From Candidatus Schekmanbacteria bacterium (GTDB taxonomy: Bacteria > Schekmanbacteria > GWA2-38-11 > J061), in the NCBI GenBank assembly GCA_016219965.1, contig JACRJM010000009.1:62001-126000 (forward strand): 64,000 nucleotides of DNA. The letters are read 5' to 3'. The notes beneath the pieces were generated by a model, which was not told where the DNA came from, searched no databases, and was given only the letters and a program-made list of their open reading frames with translations. Below are positions 1 to 6,629 of the stretch, in pieces. A program made the position numbers and the translations under genes. Each line of letters begins with the position of its first letter. Position 1 is the stretch's first letter.

Positions 1-139
1 TAGTGGCAGGGCTTATATCGAAATTACTCATCTTTGCTATCGACCCGGACCCTACAGGTTCAGGTGACACCATGTAACTTTGAATAATCGCCCAAAGAAC
101 GCTTTTTTCTCTTTCTGTCAGGTTTTCCATACTTGTCAT
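1..139 (-). CDS. hrcA: HrcA heat-inducible transcription repressor, N-terminal fragment cut by the window edge
   Basis: Reading the minus strand from ATG at 130 (or the in-frame ATG at 139) gives an open frame to the window edge. It contains LTEREKSVLWAI, then EPVGSGSIAK and DISPAT, which match the conserved HrcA winged-helix start (LTER..ILRAI, EPVGS..LA, SPATIRN). HrcA is the repressor that binds CIRCE operators and controls groEL and dnaK operons. An AAGG sequence lies just upstream; it touches the first ATG closely and sits about 11 nt from the second, so the start is uncertain by three codons. No CIRCE inverted repeat is visible in the 150 bp upstream. A perfect minus-strand -35 box TTGACA sits at 175-180, but no good -10 follows at ideal spacing. 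Only about 43 codons are visible, so integrity cannot be judged. In most bacteria grpE and dnaK follow; that would lie outside this window. Confidence 0.82.
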   Translation of the reverse strand, partial: MTSMENLTEREKSVLWAIIQSYMVSPEPVGSGSIAKMSNFDISPAT

Positions 140-211
140 ATCCTTTGTTTAGGAATAATAGGAAAAAGCAGTTTTGTCAAGAACTTGCAAGCTCTATATT
201 AACTTCGCTGC

Positions 212-241
212 TTGACTAACATTCTTAACCTCATTTATATA
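212..241 (+). promoter_or_regulatory. Putative sigma-70 promoter for the solute-binding protein gene
   Basis: TTGACT at 212-217 and TATATA at 236-241 are separated by 18 bp. Transcription would start about 40 bp before the ATG at 290. The match is reasonable but the region is AT-rich, so chance is possible. Confidence 0.4.
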
Positions 242-289
242 GGAAACATTTAAAATTACTATTATAACATTGTGAAATTACTATAAATT

Positions 290-1834
290 ATGACGCTGAT
301 TAAGAGATGCTTATCTTGTATTTTGATCTTCCTCCTCTTTTCCGCTTGTTTAAAGGAAAATAGCGAGAACAGGAATAAAATTATCATAGCCTTTGAAAGC
401 GCACCTGCAACATTTGATCCACGCATGTCAACTGATGTACCTTCTTCAAGGATTGCCGGTCTGCTCTTTAACGGACTTGTTAAATTTGATCGCGAGCTTA
501 AGATTGTGCCTGACCTTTCAACTGACTGGGAAAGCGAAGACGGAAGAACTTATATTTTCCATTTAAGGCGTGGAGTGTTCTTCCATACAGGGGAAATCCT
601 GACATCTTCTGATGTTGTCTATACTTACAAATCCATTTTGTCAGATAAACTGAAGTCACCGCTTAAAGGTGCTTATGATTTCATAGAAAATATACAGGCT
701 GTTGATGATTACACGGTAAAGTTCACTCTCAACAGAGAGTTCGCTCCATTTCTTTCCACCATGACTACAGGTATTGTTCCGGTGAAATATGCAGAGAAGG
801 CCGGTGAGGATTTTGGAGAGCACCCTTCGGGAACAGGCCCTTTCAGGCTTGCATCAGTCGAAAGAGACCGGGAGATAAGGCTTTCAAAAAATGAACGGTA
901 TTTTGAACAAGGAGTGCCAAAGATTGCTGGGATTGTGTTTAAAATAATAAGGGATGAATCTATCCGGGCTCTTCAGCTTGAAAAAGGGGATATAAATTTT
1001 TGCGAGAATGTTTTCTCTCCTGACATGGTGGAGAGGTTGTCTCTTAATAAAAATCTCAATGTGATTAAAGAGATGGGAACTGACTATTATTATATCGGGA
1101 CCAACATGAAAGATAAACTCTCGGGAAACCTTAATGTGAGAAAAGCCATTGCCTGTGGAATAGATAGAAATTCTATTATAAAGAATATCGAAAGAGACGG
1201 GGCAGTGCCGGCAACCGGCCTCTTGCCGCAGGGGCATTGGGCATACGAAGGGGATGTTGAAAAATACGATTATGATCCGGAGCGCTCAAAACAATTTCTT
1301 GATGAGGCGGGATTTAAAGACCCTGACGGCAACGGACCAAAGATGCGTTTAAATCTTACATTTAAAACTACCTATGAAGAGAGGAGCAGAAAATTCGCCG
1401 AAGTCTTTCAGGAACAGATGAGAAAGATCGGGATTGGAATTGATATAAGGATGTATGAGTGGGCGACTTTTTATAATGATATTAAAGGAGGTAACTTTCA
1501 GCTGTTCAGGCTGAAGTGGGTGGGCGTCACTGATCCGGATCATTATTACGAGATTTTTAATTCCGGAAGGTTCCCACCTGCAGGGAAGAACAGGGGGTTT
1601 TACAGCAACAGCGAGGTTGACAGGCTTACTGAAGAGGGGAGAAAAACTCTGGATATCGGGAAGAGACGGAAGATTTACAGCGATGTCCAGAAAATCGCTG
1701 CATCAGAACTTCCTTATATCAGCCTCTGGCATGCGTATAACATAGCTGTTTTGAACAGGAATATAAAAGGGTTTTTGTTGTATCCGAGAGGCGAATTTGA
1801 TAGCTTAAAGTATGTCTATATTGAAAAACAGTAA
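290..1834 (+). CDS. Peptide/nickel-type ABC transporter substrate-binding lipoprotein (SBP_bac_5 family)
   Basis: A 514-residue family 5 extracellular solute-binding protein, the DppA/OppA/NikA type. The N terminus is a lipoprotein signal ending LLFSAC, with Cys20 as the lipidation site, so the mature protein is predicted to be anchored facing the periplasm. Family hallmarks visible are TFDPRMSTD near residue 45, an FHLRRGVFFHTGE-like segment near 95 and GTGPFRL near 180. The full length is normal for the family. These proteins capture oligopeptides, nickel or other small solutes for an ABC importer. No permease or ATPase gene lies next to it, so the ligand cannot be inferred. The ATG at 290 has no clear Shine-Dalgarno sequence. 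The downstream gene argB follows after 27 bp on the same strand, probably by proximity rather than shared function. Confidence 0.9.
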   Translation: MTLIKRCLSCILIFLLFSACLKENSENRNKIIIAFESAPATFDPRMSTDVPSSRIAGLLFNGLVKFDRELKIVPDLSTDWESEDGRTYIFHLRRGVFFHTGEILTSSDVVYTYKSILSDKLKSPLKGAYDFIENIQAVDDYTVKFTLNREFAPFLSTMTTGIVPVKYAEKAGEDFGEHPSGTGPFRLASVERDREIRLSKNERYFEQGVPKIAGIVFKIIRDESIRALQLEKGDINFCENVFSPDMVERLSLNKNLNVIKEMGTDYYYIGTNMKDKLSGNLNVRKAIACGIDRNSIIKNIERDGAVPATGLLPQGHWAYEGDVEKYDYDPERSKQFLDEAGFKDPDGNGPKMRLNLTFKTTYEERSRKFAEVFQEQMRKIGIGIDIRMYEWATFYNDIKGGNFQLFRLKWVGVTDPDHYYEIFNSGRFPPAGKNRGFYSNSEVDRLTEEGRKTLDIGKRRKIYSDVQKIAASELPYISLWHAYNIAVLNRNIKGFLLYPRGEFDSLKYVYIEKQ

Positions 1835-1861
1835 TCCGGAATATGAGTAAAGGAGTAGTTA

Positions 1862-2746
1862 ATGGAAAAGTATATAGAGAAAGCCAATACGCTTATTGAG
1901 GCATTGCCGTATATAAAGGAATTTTGCGGAGAGACGTTTGTCATAAAATACGGCGGCAATGCAATGTTGAGCGAAGAACTTAAGGTGAACTTTGCTCTCG
2001 ACATTATATTGCTTAAATTTATAGGGATAAACCCGGTAATAGTCCACGGGGGCGGTCCACAGATTGCTGAGCTTTTAAAAAGGCTGGGGATGGAATCAAC
2101 GTTCGTTTCCGGCAACAGGGTGACTGATGATGAGACGATGAAAGTAGTCGAAATGGTGCTTGGCGGGACTATAAATAAAGAAATAGTTGCCCTTATAAAC
2201 AGGCACGGAGGGAAGGCTATAGGGCTGACCGGCAAGGATGGCAATCTCATAAGAGCGCACAGGATTAAGGTGAAATCTGACGGAGGGAAAAAGGGAGACA
2301 AAGGAAAGCTTGTCGATATCGGCAGGGTAGGGAATGTGACACGGATTCATCAGGAAGTCATTCTTGAACTTGACAGAAGTTTTATTCCTGTAATAGCTCC
2401 AATCGGGGTTGATGAAAACGGGGAGGGACTGAACATCAATGCTGACCTTGTGGCAGGCGCCATTGCATCTGCGCTCCAGTCAAAGAAGCTTGTCATTCTC
2501 ACTGACACCGGAGGAATTATTGACGGGAAAGGGGAACTCATATCCTCTGCCAATGAGAAAAAAATAAAAGAGCTTGTTAAAAAGGGGATTATAAAAGGCG
2601 GAATGCTCCCCAAAGTTGAATGCTGTCTTGATGCCATCAAAAGCGGGGTTTCCAAGGTTCATATCATAGACGGCAGGATAAAGCATGCGCTCCTCCTTGA
2701 GATATTCACCCGTGAAGGTGTTGGAACACAGATAACTCATAACTGA
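1862..2746 (+). CDS. argB: N-acetylglutamate kinase
   Basis: ArgB phosphorylates N-acetyl-L-glutamate with ATP, the second step of arginine (ornithine) synthesis, in the cytoplasm. The 294-residue protein shows the amino-acid-kinase signatures: FVIKYGGNAM near residue 26 (phosphate-binding Lys), VHGGGPQI near 60, SGNRVTDDETM near 82, and ILTDTGGI with GGMLPKVE in the C-terminal half. About 25 residues precede the first beta strand. In this family that N-terminal helix is typical of arginine-inhibited hexameric enzymes and is missing in the insensitive E. coli type, so feedback inhibition by arginine is a fair inference. AAAGGAG precedes the ATG by a good distance. No other arg gene is adjacent. 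Confidence 0.95.
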   Translation: MEKYIEKANTLIEALPYIKEFCGETFVIKYGGNAMLSEELKVNFALDIILLKFIGINPVIVHGGGPQIAELLKRLGMESTFVSGNRVTDDETMKVVEMVLGGTINKEIVALINRHGGKAIGLTGKDGNLIRAHRIKVKSDGGKKGDKGKLVDIGRVGNVTRIHQEVILELDRSFIPVIAPIGVDENGEGLNINADLVAGAIASALQSKKLVILTDTGGIIDGKGELISSANEKKIKELVKKGIIKGGMLPKVECCLDAIKSGVSKVHIIDGRIKHALLLEIFTREGVGTQITHN

Positions 2747-2760
2747 TATTTCTAACTGTA

Positions 2761-2958
2761 ATGGCTCACTATATAATAGTTGCTATAGGTCTTGTCTGCG
2801 TGATCGAAGGGCTCCCCTATTTCTGTTTTCCCGGTACGGTGAAAAAGGTTGCGCTTAAAATGCAGGAAATGAACTTGAGAAGTCTTCGTATTTTTGGGAT
2901 AATACTGATGGTATGCGGGCTGGTTCTTATTTATTATGGCCGTGGTTTTTTTAGCTGA
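2761..2958 (+). CDS. DUF2065 (YjeT-like) small membrane protein
   Basis: A 65-residue protein with two hydrophobic helices (about residues 2-22 and 43-61) joined by a short basic loop, IEGLPYFCFPGTVKKV. The layout and the G..Y..FP segment match the DUF2065/YjeT family of small inner-membrane proteins of unknown function. It begins 14 bp after argB and lies just before yajQ, so the three may be co-transcribed. No strong ribosome binding site precedes the ATG, but its position between co-directional genes and the family match support it as real. Confidence 0.75.
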   Translation: MAHYIIVAIGLVCVIEGLPYFCFPGTVKKVALKMQEMNLRSLRIFGIILMVCGLVLIYYGRGFFS

Positions 2959-2986
2959 AAAAAGACTTTAAGGAGAGAGAAACTTT

Positions 2987-3478
2987 ATGCCGTCATTTGA
3001 TATTGTGAGCAAAATAGATTTTCAGGAAGTAGATAATGCATTAAACATGGCGAAGAAAGAGATAATGAACCGTTATGATTTTAAAGATTCAAAAACTACT
3101 ATTGACCTTGACAGAAAAGAGAAAAAAATCAAAATCATTACTGAAGACAAGATGAAGATGAATGCTATTATTGAGGCTATAAGGCTGAGAAGTTCAAAAC
3201 GCGGGATAGACTTAAGGTCTCTTCAATTCAAGGGAATTGAAGAAGCGGGCGGGAATATGGTGAGGCAGATAATTGAAGTAAAGGAAGGCGTAGATACTGA
3301 TACTGCAAGAAATATTGTAAAAATGATTAAAAACACTAAAATGAAAGTTCAGGCTGAGATTCAGGATCAGCAAGTAAGGGTGAGCGGAAAAAAAATCGAT
3401 GATTTGCAGAGCGTAATCCAGTTGCTAAAATCATCAAACCTTGAAGTTGCCTTACAATACGTAAACTTAAAAGGGTGA
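2987..3478 (+). CDS. yajQ: YajQ-family nucleotide-binding protein (UPF0234)
   Basis: The 163-residue protein begins MPSFDIVSKIDFQEVDNA, followed by NRYDFKDSKTTID, which are the YajQ signatures. The length matches the family (about 160 residues, two ferredoxin-like folds). YajQ proteins bind nucleotides; some bind cyclic di-GMP and act in virulence or stress control, and others have been linked to RNA binding. The exact role here is unknown. GGAGAGAG sits 10-15 bp upstream of the ATG. It ends three bases before the next gene, suggesting an operon. Confidence 0.93.
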   Translation: MPSFDIVSKIDFQEVDNALNMAKKEIMNRYDFKDSKTTIDLDRKEKKIKIITEDKMKMNAIIEAIRLRSSKRGIDLRSLQFKGIEEAGGNMVRQIIEVKEGVDTDTARNIVKMIKNTKMKVQAEIQDQQVRVSGKKIDDLQSVIQLLKSSNLEVALQYVNLKG

Positions 3479-3481
3479 TAT

Positions 3482-3949
3482 ATGAGCTGGAAAGAAAAAT
3501 ATAACCCTGCAATACCTAAACGTTATCTTTTTCTTCTTGCCGGTTTTATCTGGCTTGTCGTTGGTGCTGTTCTTTCAAGCGTTGGTTGCTATTGGATTGC
3601 GAATAGCCCTGTAAAACATCATATAATCATTTATCTGCTTCCTGTAGCTTTTACGGTAGGGATTATAAAAGGGAAATTTGTCCTTTATAAAGCTGCCGAC
3701 AGGACCTCCAAACGAATTTATTCATCCCCGGAAAGAGCCTGTTTCGGAAGCGTATTCTCATGGGGAACATGGATGATAATAGCCCTTATGGTTTCAATTG
3801 GGCAGATTTTACGAAGATTTATTGTGCCTCTTGATTACCGCGATTATCTTGGCCTTGTGTATATCCTCATTGGCCTTGCCCTTGCAACATCTTCACTCGT
3901 TTACTGGAAGAATTTTTTCCAGTATTCAAAGAGAACCACACGAAACTAA
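3482..3949 (+). CDS. Uncharacterised four-helix membrane protein
   Basis: I do not recognise a named family for this 155-residue protein. It has about four predicted membrane helices (near residues 15-38, 44-62, 92-110 and 119-140) and a basic, positively charged tail. A central cytoplasm-like segment, YSSPERACFGSVFSWGTW, looks conserved in character and is a good probe for homologues. The gene starts three bases after yajQ and is likely in the same operon. No signal peptide cleavage site or catalytic motif is seen. Confidence 0.7.
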   Translation: MSWKEKYNPAIPKRYLFLLAGFIWLVVGAVLSSVGCYWIANSPVKHHIIIYLLPVAFTVGIIKGKFVLYKAADRTSKRIYSSPERACFGSVFSWGTWMIIALMVSIGQILRRFIVPLDYRDYLGLVYILIGLALATSSLVYWKNFFQYSKRTTRN

Positions 3950-3977
3950 TAAATAGTCATTCCTTCGAAAACAAAAC

Positions 3978-4006
3978 TTGATTTGTCTTTTATATTGATC
4001 TATATT
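3978..4006 (+). promoter_or_regulatory. Sigma-70 promoter of the Phd/ParE toxin-antitoxin operon
   Basis: TTGATT at 3978-3983 and TATATT at 4001-4006 are spaced by exactly 17 bp. The start codon of the antitoxin is 37 bp beyond the -10 box. Confidence 0.55.
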
Positions 4007-4020
4007 TAGCTCAAAATATA
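4001..4020. promoter_or_regulatory. Inverted-repeat operator overlapping the toxin-antitoxin promoter
   Basis: TATATTT at 4001-4007 and AAATATA at 4014-4020 form a perfect 7-bp inverted repeat with a 6-bp spacer. It covers the -10 box and the predicted transcription start. Phd/YefM antitoxins commonly bind such palindromes to repress their own operon, so autoregulation is the natural reading. Confidence 0.5.
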
Positions 4021-4042
4021 AGCCTAAATAAGGAGCCATTAT

Positions 4043-4327
4043 ATGAAGACAATTTCAATCTCAAATGATATTGTTCCAATCGCCGAATTTAAGACAAGTA
4101 TCTCCAAGTGGTTTAAAAATCTTCGAAGTGAAGGACATCCTCTGATTATTACACAGAATGGTAAACCAGCCGGAGTTTTATTATCACCAGGTGACTATGA
4201 CGAATTGGTTTATAGGAAATCTTTTCTTGATTCGGTCAGCAGAGGAATATTTGATACTGAGAGCGGAAAGACTCACAGCACTGCAGAGATTAGAGCGGCA
4301 TTAATTGCCAGAAGAAACAAGAGATAA
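4043..4327 (+). CDS. Phd/YefM-family antitoxin
   Basis: A 94-residue antitoxin. The N-terminal half contains IAEFKTSISKWFKNL, ITQNGKPAGVLLSPGDYDEL, the Phd/YefM DNA-binding and dimerisation fold, followed by a charged C-terminal tail that would wrap around and neutralise the toxin. AAGGAG lies upstream of the ATG at good spacing. It is followed after 6 bp by a RelE/ParE toxin, the standard antitoxin-first order. The palindrome over its promoter suggests self-repression. Confidence 0.9.
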   Translation: MKTISISNDIVPIAEFKTSISKWFKNLRSEGHPLIITQNGKPAGVLLSPGDYDELVYRKSFLDSVSRGIFDTESGKTHSTAEIRAALIARRNKR

Positions 4328-4333
4328 TTCCGG

Positions 4334-4633
4334 ATGAAACTAATATGGACTAATGAAGCCCTTGAGCAATTGGCCGGAATTGAAGATTATATTTCGAAAG
4401 ATAGTCCGGAACGGGCGGTGATGTTTGTAGAGCAAATTATCAATTATGCAGAAAAGGCATTGCCTGATAAACCCCGTAAAGGCAGGATCGTACCCGAAAT
4501 TGCCAATCCTGATATAAGAGAATTGATATTCAAAAAATATAGAATTGTTTACAGGATTAATGAAAGGCGTATTGATATACTCACTGTTTTTGAAAGTCAT
4601 AGGTTGTTACGACGCGATGAAATTGACTTATAA
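4334..4633 (+). CDS. RelE/ParE-family toxin
   Basis: A 99-residue toxin with the family pattern: IWTNEALEQLAGIEDYIS at the start, a middle PDKPRKGRIVPE segment, and the conserved ending RELIFKKYRIVYRINERRIDILTVFESHRLL. ParE-branch members poison DNA gyrase, and RelE-branch members cleave mRNA on the ribosome. The IEDYIS start and the YRI.YRI..... I.I..V.HS/R pattern fit ParE somewhat better, but target assignment from sequence is unsafe. It appears intact. A terminator hairpin follows 17 bp after the stop. Confidence 0.9.
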   Translation: MKLIWTNEALEQLAGIEDYISKDSPERAVMFVEQIINYAEKALPDKPRKGRIVPEIANPDIRELIFKKYRIVYRINERRIDILTVFESHRLLRRDEIDL

Positions 4634-4650
4634 AGACAGGAGAAAAAATG

Positions 4651-4681
4651 ACAGGGCAGCGGATGACAACTGCCCTGTTTT
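4651..4681 (+). terminator. Rho-independent terminator after the toxin-antitoxin operon
   Basis: ACAGGGCA at 4651-4658 pairs perfectly with TGCCCTGT at 4671-4678, with a 12-nt loop, followed by a short T run and further T-rich sequence. It also sits in front of the stop codon of the convergent minus-strand gene. Confidence 0.65.
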
Positions 4682-4699
4682 GACTTTTATCTCATCCCT

Positions 4700-5260
4700 C
4701 TATCTCATCCCGCCCGGTATCTGGATCTTCTGATATCCTGAAGGAAGTTCGAAAAGACTGTTAGGCTGTGATTCGATTTTTATATTTTTAAATTCCTGTG
4801 TAAAAGAACCATCAACTGCGGCTGTCTTTACCGGGAATTTTATGTCGGTTGCCCACCACTGGTAAACCTGTTCTTTTGCATTGCCTGACTTAAAGGTTAT
4901 AAGGTATTTCTGTGCAGGATGACCGTCTACTGTTTCACTGCCGACAAGCTTCCTGTCAATCTCTCCGTTAACTTTATCCTCAACCATAGGTTTGGTTCTG
5001 AGATCCAGAGGCATTTCCATGTACATCTTTTCAGCAGGCATTATGTTCCATGCAACTTTTTTGTCTAACCTTGTAATGCTTATCATCTGCTGAGGGCTTT
5101 TGATATCACTCCTGAATCTGTCGGGTTTATAGAACATTTTCCCCGTCATATTCCCTTGTGCTGATGACATAAGCATATCTGCTGAGAATTCCATAGCAGA
5201 GGCGAACACTGTTAGTGACAAAACAAACAATGTGAATAATAAAATCTTTCTAAATGCCAT
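4700..5260 (-). CDS. Exported LolA/DUF4412-like protein
   Basis: A 186-residue secreted protein with a clear signal peptide (MAFRKILLFTLFVLSLTVFASA, cleavage near residue 22). The mature part is a chain of beta strands with MLMSSAQGNMTGKMFYKPDRFR, then KMYMEMPLD, then VDGHPAQKYLITF and a final PNSLFELPSGYQKI. This pattern resembles periplasmic LolA-like or DUF4412 proteins, half-barrel folds that hold hydrophobic ligands. No specific ligand can be stated. It lies 18 bp downstream of the next minus-strand gene and is probably co-transcribed with it. Confidence 0.7.
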   Translation of the reverse strand: MAFRKILLFTLFVLSLTVFASAMEFSADMLMSSAQGNMTGKMFYKPDRFRSDIKSPQQMISITRLDKKVAWNIMPAEKMYMEMPLDLRTKPMVEDKVNGEIDRKLVGSETVDGHPAQKYLITFKSGNAKEQVYQWWATDIKFPVKTAAVDGSFTQEFKNIKIESQPNSLFELPSGYQKIQIPGGMR

Positions 5261-5278
5261 ATTGTCTCCAGTTAAGCT

Positions 5279-5974
5279 TTACGCAATTTGTTTTCCAAAT
5301 CCCTGCGGTGTTGCACTGTTGTCATGAACAGAAGTCACATTGAAAATATAGGTTGGTCTGTTCTTCCATTTCTCGACATTCCCTCCATGATAAAGGTCAT
5401 GGGTGAGATTGACATACTCATGGTAAAGCCCTTCGTAATGGACTTCAGCAGTACACCTGATTTCAAAACTCAGGAATGGCGGGCTGTAATAGATTAAGCA
5501 AACGTCTTTGTTTTTCTGAATGGCTTCCCATCCGTGAGCCGGAAGAGTAGGGTCGGTTTTGTTATAACCCACAAGCTCAATTGACTGAATTTTTGAAAAA
5601 TCAAGTTTCTTTTTTGCTTCTTCCATTTCAATGTAATGGTATTTGAGAAGAAGTTCCAATGCACCCTTTTGATAATTCTTAAATTCCTCGCTTCCTCTTT
5701 TGCCTATTTCTGCAGGAGATTTAAGATATTTTCTAAAAGCTGCCACAGCTTCAGGTATAAACTCTTTTTTAAGGACGTATCCGGCTCCAATCACCTTGCC
5801 ATTTGCAAATACAGTGCCGTCATTTCTCACATGCGCTGTGCAAAGTGTCGGGGTATGGGATAGAAAACCAAGCATGGCATCTGAGAATGACATTTCCTTC
5901 TCAAGGTTTTCTTTAATATGATTTCTTCTTCCGGAATAGTTCCATGACAAAAATCTATCAGGTAGCTCAGCCAT
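5279..5974 (-). CDS. Conserved hypothetical protein, possibly FMN-binding split-barrel related
   Basis: I do not recognise this protein with confidence. It has about 231 residues, no signal peptide and no membrane segment. Features include HVRNDGTVFANGKVIGAGYVL in the first third, a charged helical middle, and a C-terminal part with CLIYYSPPFLSFEIRCTAEVHYEG. The last part loosely recalls pyridoxamine-phosphate-oxidase-like split barrels, but this is weak. Three ATG codons occur in a row. GAGGAG directly abuts the first, so the third (5974) has the natural 6-nt spacing and is chosen. The neighbour downstream is the exported LolA-like protein. Confidence 0.6.
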   Translation of the reverse strand: MAELPDRFLSWNYSGRRNHIKENLEKEMSFSDAMLGFLSHTPTLCTAHVRNDGTVFANGKVIGAGYVLKKEFIPEAVAAFRKYLKSPAEIGKRGSEEFKNYQKGALELLLKYHYIEMEEAKKKLDFSKIQSIELVGYNKTDPTLPAHGWEAIQKNKDVCLIYYSPPFLSFEIRCTAEVHYEGLYHEYVNLTHDLYHGGNVEKWKNRPTYIFNVTSVHDNSATPQGFGKQIA

Positions 5975-6066
5975 CATCATCTCCTCAGTAATTTGGTTAT
6001 ATCAAACTCTCTTACATTATTTTCAGAATAAGGATAGTTTATTAATAAAGTTTGGCTGAAATGTAA

Positions 6067-6165
6067 AAAGAAATATTCAGAAAATTACTTTCCCCATGTC
6101 GCGTCTTTAGTTTGACATTTAAAGAAGCCAATGTTTACGATATTAACTATATTTACTATCATTGA
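6067..6165 (+). pseudogene. Possible remnant of a HigB/RelE-type toxin C terminus
   Basis: Immediately upstream of the HigA-type antitoxin a 32-codon frame (opened by a stop at 6064-6066) ends with LTFKEANVYDINYIYYH and a TGA. HigB toxins typically end in a strand of the form ICF.W..G.A..V.IVDYH, directly in front of higA. The spacing to the higA ATG (26 bp) is also typical. No start codon or upstream toxin domain is present, so this would be a degraded toxin. A competing view is that TTGACA at 6112 is just the -35 box of the antitoxin promoter and the resemblance is chance. Confidence 0.3.
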
Positions 6166-6191
6166 CTTATCATTTGGAGGAAGGTGAGAAA

Positions 6192-6485
6192 ATGAAAACA
6201 AGGAAGAGATCCCCGACACATCCGGGAGGTATTCTGAAAAGGCATTATATGGAGCCATTGTCTTTAATGGTTTCAGAACTTGCTGATATTCTTGGTATAT
6301 CAAGAAAGACTTTATCAAAGATTATAAATGAGCGCGGCTCTGTAACACCGGATATGGCTTTACGTCTTTCAAAAGCATTCAAAACAACACCTGAGCTATG
6401 GCTTAACCTTCAGCAGAATTATGACTTGTGGCATGCAGCTCAAGAATCTGATGGTTGGAAGACGGTTGAAGAAATTGCAGTATGA
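6192..6485 (+). CDS. higA: HigA-family addiction-module antitoxin (XRE/VapI type)
   Basis: A 97-residue protein with the HigA start THPGGILKRHYMEPLSLMVSELADILG, a Cro/C1-type helix-turn-helix (ISRKTLSKIINERGSVTPDMALRLSKAF) and the family ending TTPELWLNLQQNYDLW. HigA binds the HigB mRNA interferase and represses the operon. The ATG at 6192 follows GGAGGAAGGTG at good spacing and is preferred over an in-frame TTG 30 bases earlier. No intact higB lies on either side, so this antitoxin is probably orphaned (see the 6067-6165 remnant). A possible promoter, TTGACA at 6112-6117 with TACGAT 18 bp later, lies upstream. Orphan HigA proteins can persist as transcription regulators. Confidence 0.88.
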   Translation: MKTRKRSPTHPGGILKRHYMEPLSLMVSELADILGISRKTLSKIINERGSVTPDMALRLSKAFKTTPELWLNLQQNYDLWHAAQESDGWKTVEEIAV

Positions 6486-6578
6486 ATAATTTAAACTATT
6501 CGTTACACATGAATATGCGTGGAAAATATGAAAGTATAGGGAAGCTTCCAATGTAAAAGATTCTTTAAGACAATTTAC

Positions 6579-6606
6579 TTGACCACACATATGTGGGGAT
6601 TATATA
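6579..6606 (+). promoter_or_regulatory. Putative promoter with a palindrome, in front of the restriction-modification operon
   Basis: TTGACC at 6579-6584 and TATATA at 6601-6606 are 16 bp apart. The spacer contains the 10-bp palindrome CACATATGTG (6586-6595), which could be an operator, for example for self-control by the methyltransferase. This also argues that translation begins downstream, at 6630. Confidence 0.4.
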
Positions 6607-6629
6607 AAATGCGCGGGAGTAGAGTGAGT

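Noticed and set aside
140-211. A CIRCE operator upstream of hrcA
   Set aside because: No TTAGCACTC-N9-GAGTGCTAA or close variant is present.
6579-6629. Longer methyltransferase start at TTG 6579
   Set aside because: The region carries a plausible -35/-10 pair and palindrome; ATG 6630 fits the promoter better. The earlier ATGs have weak ribosome binding sites.
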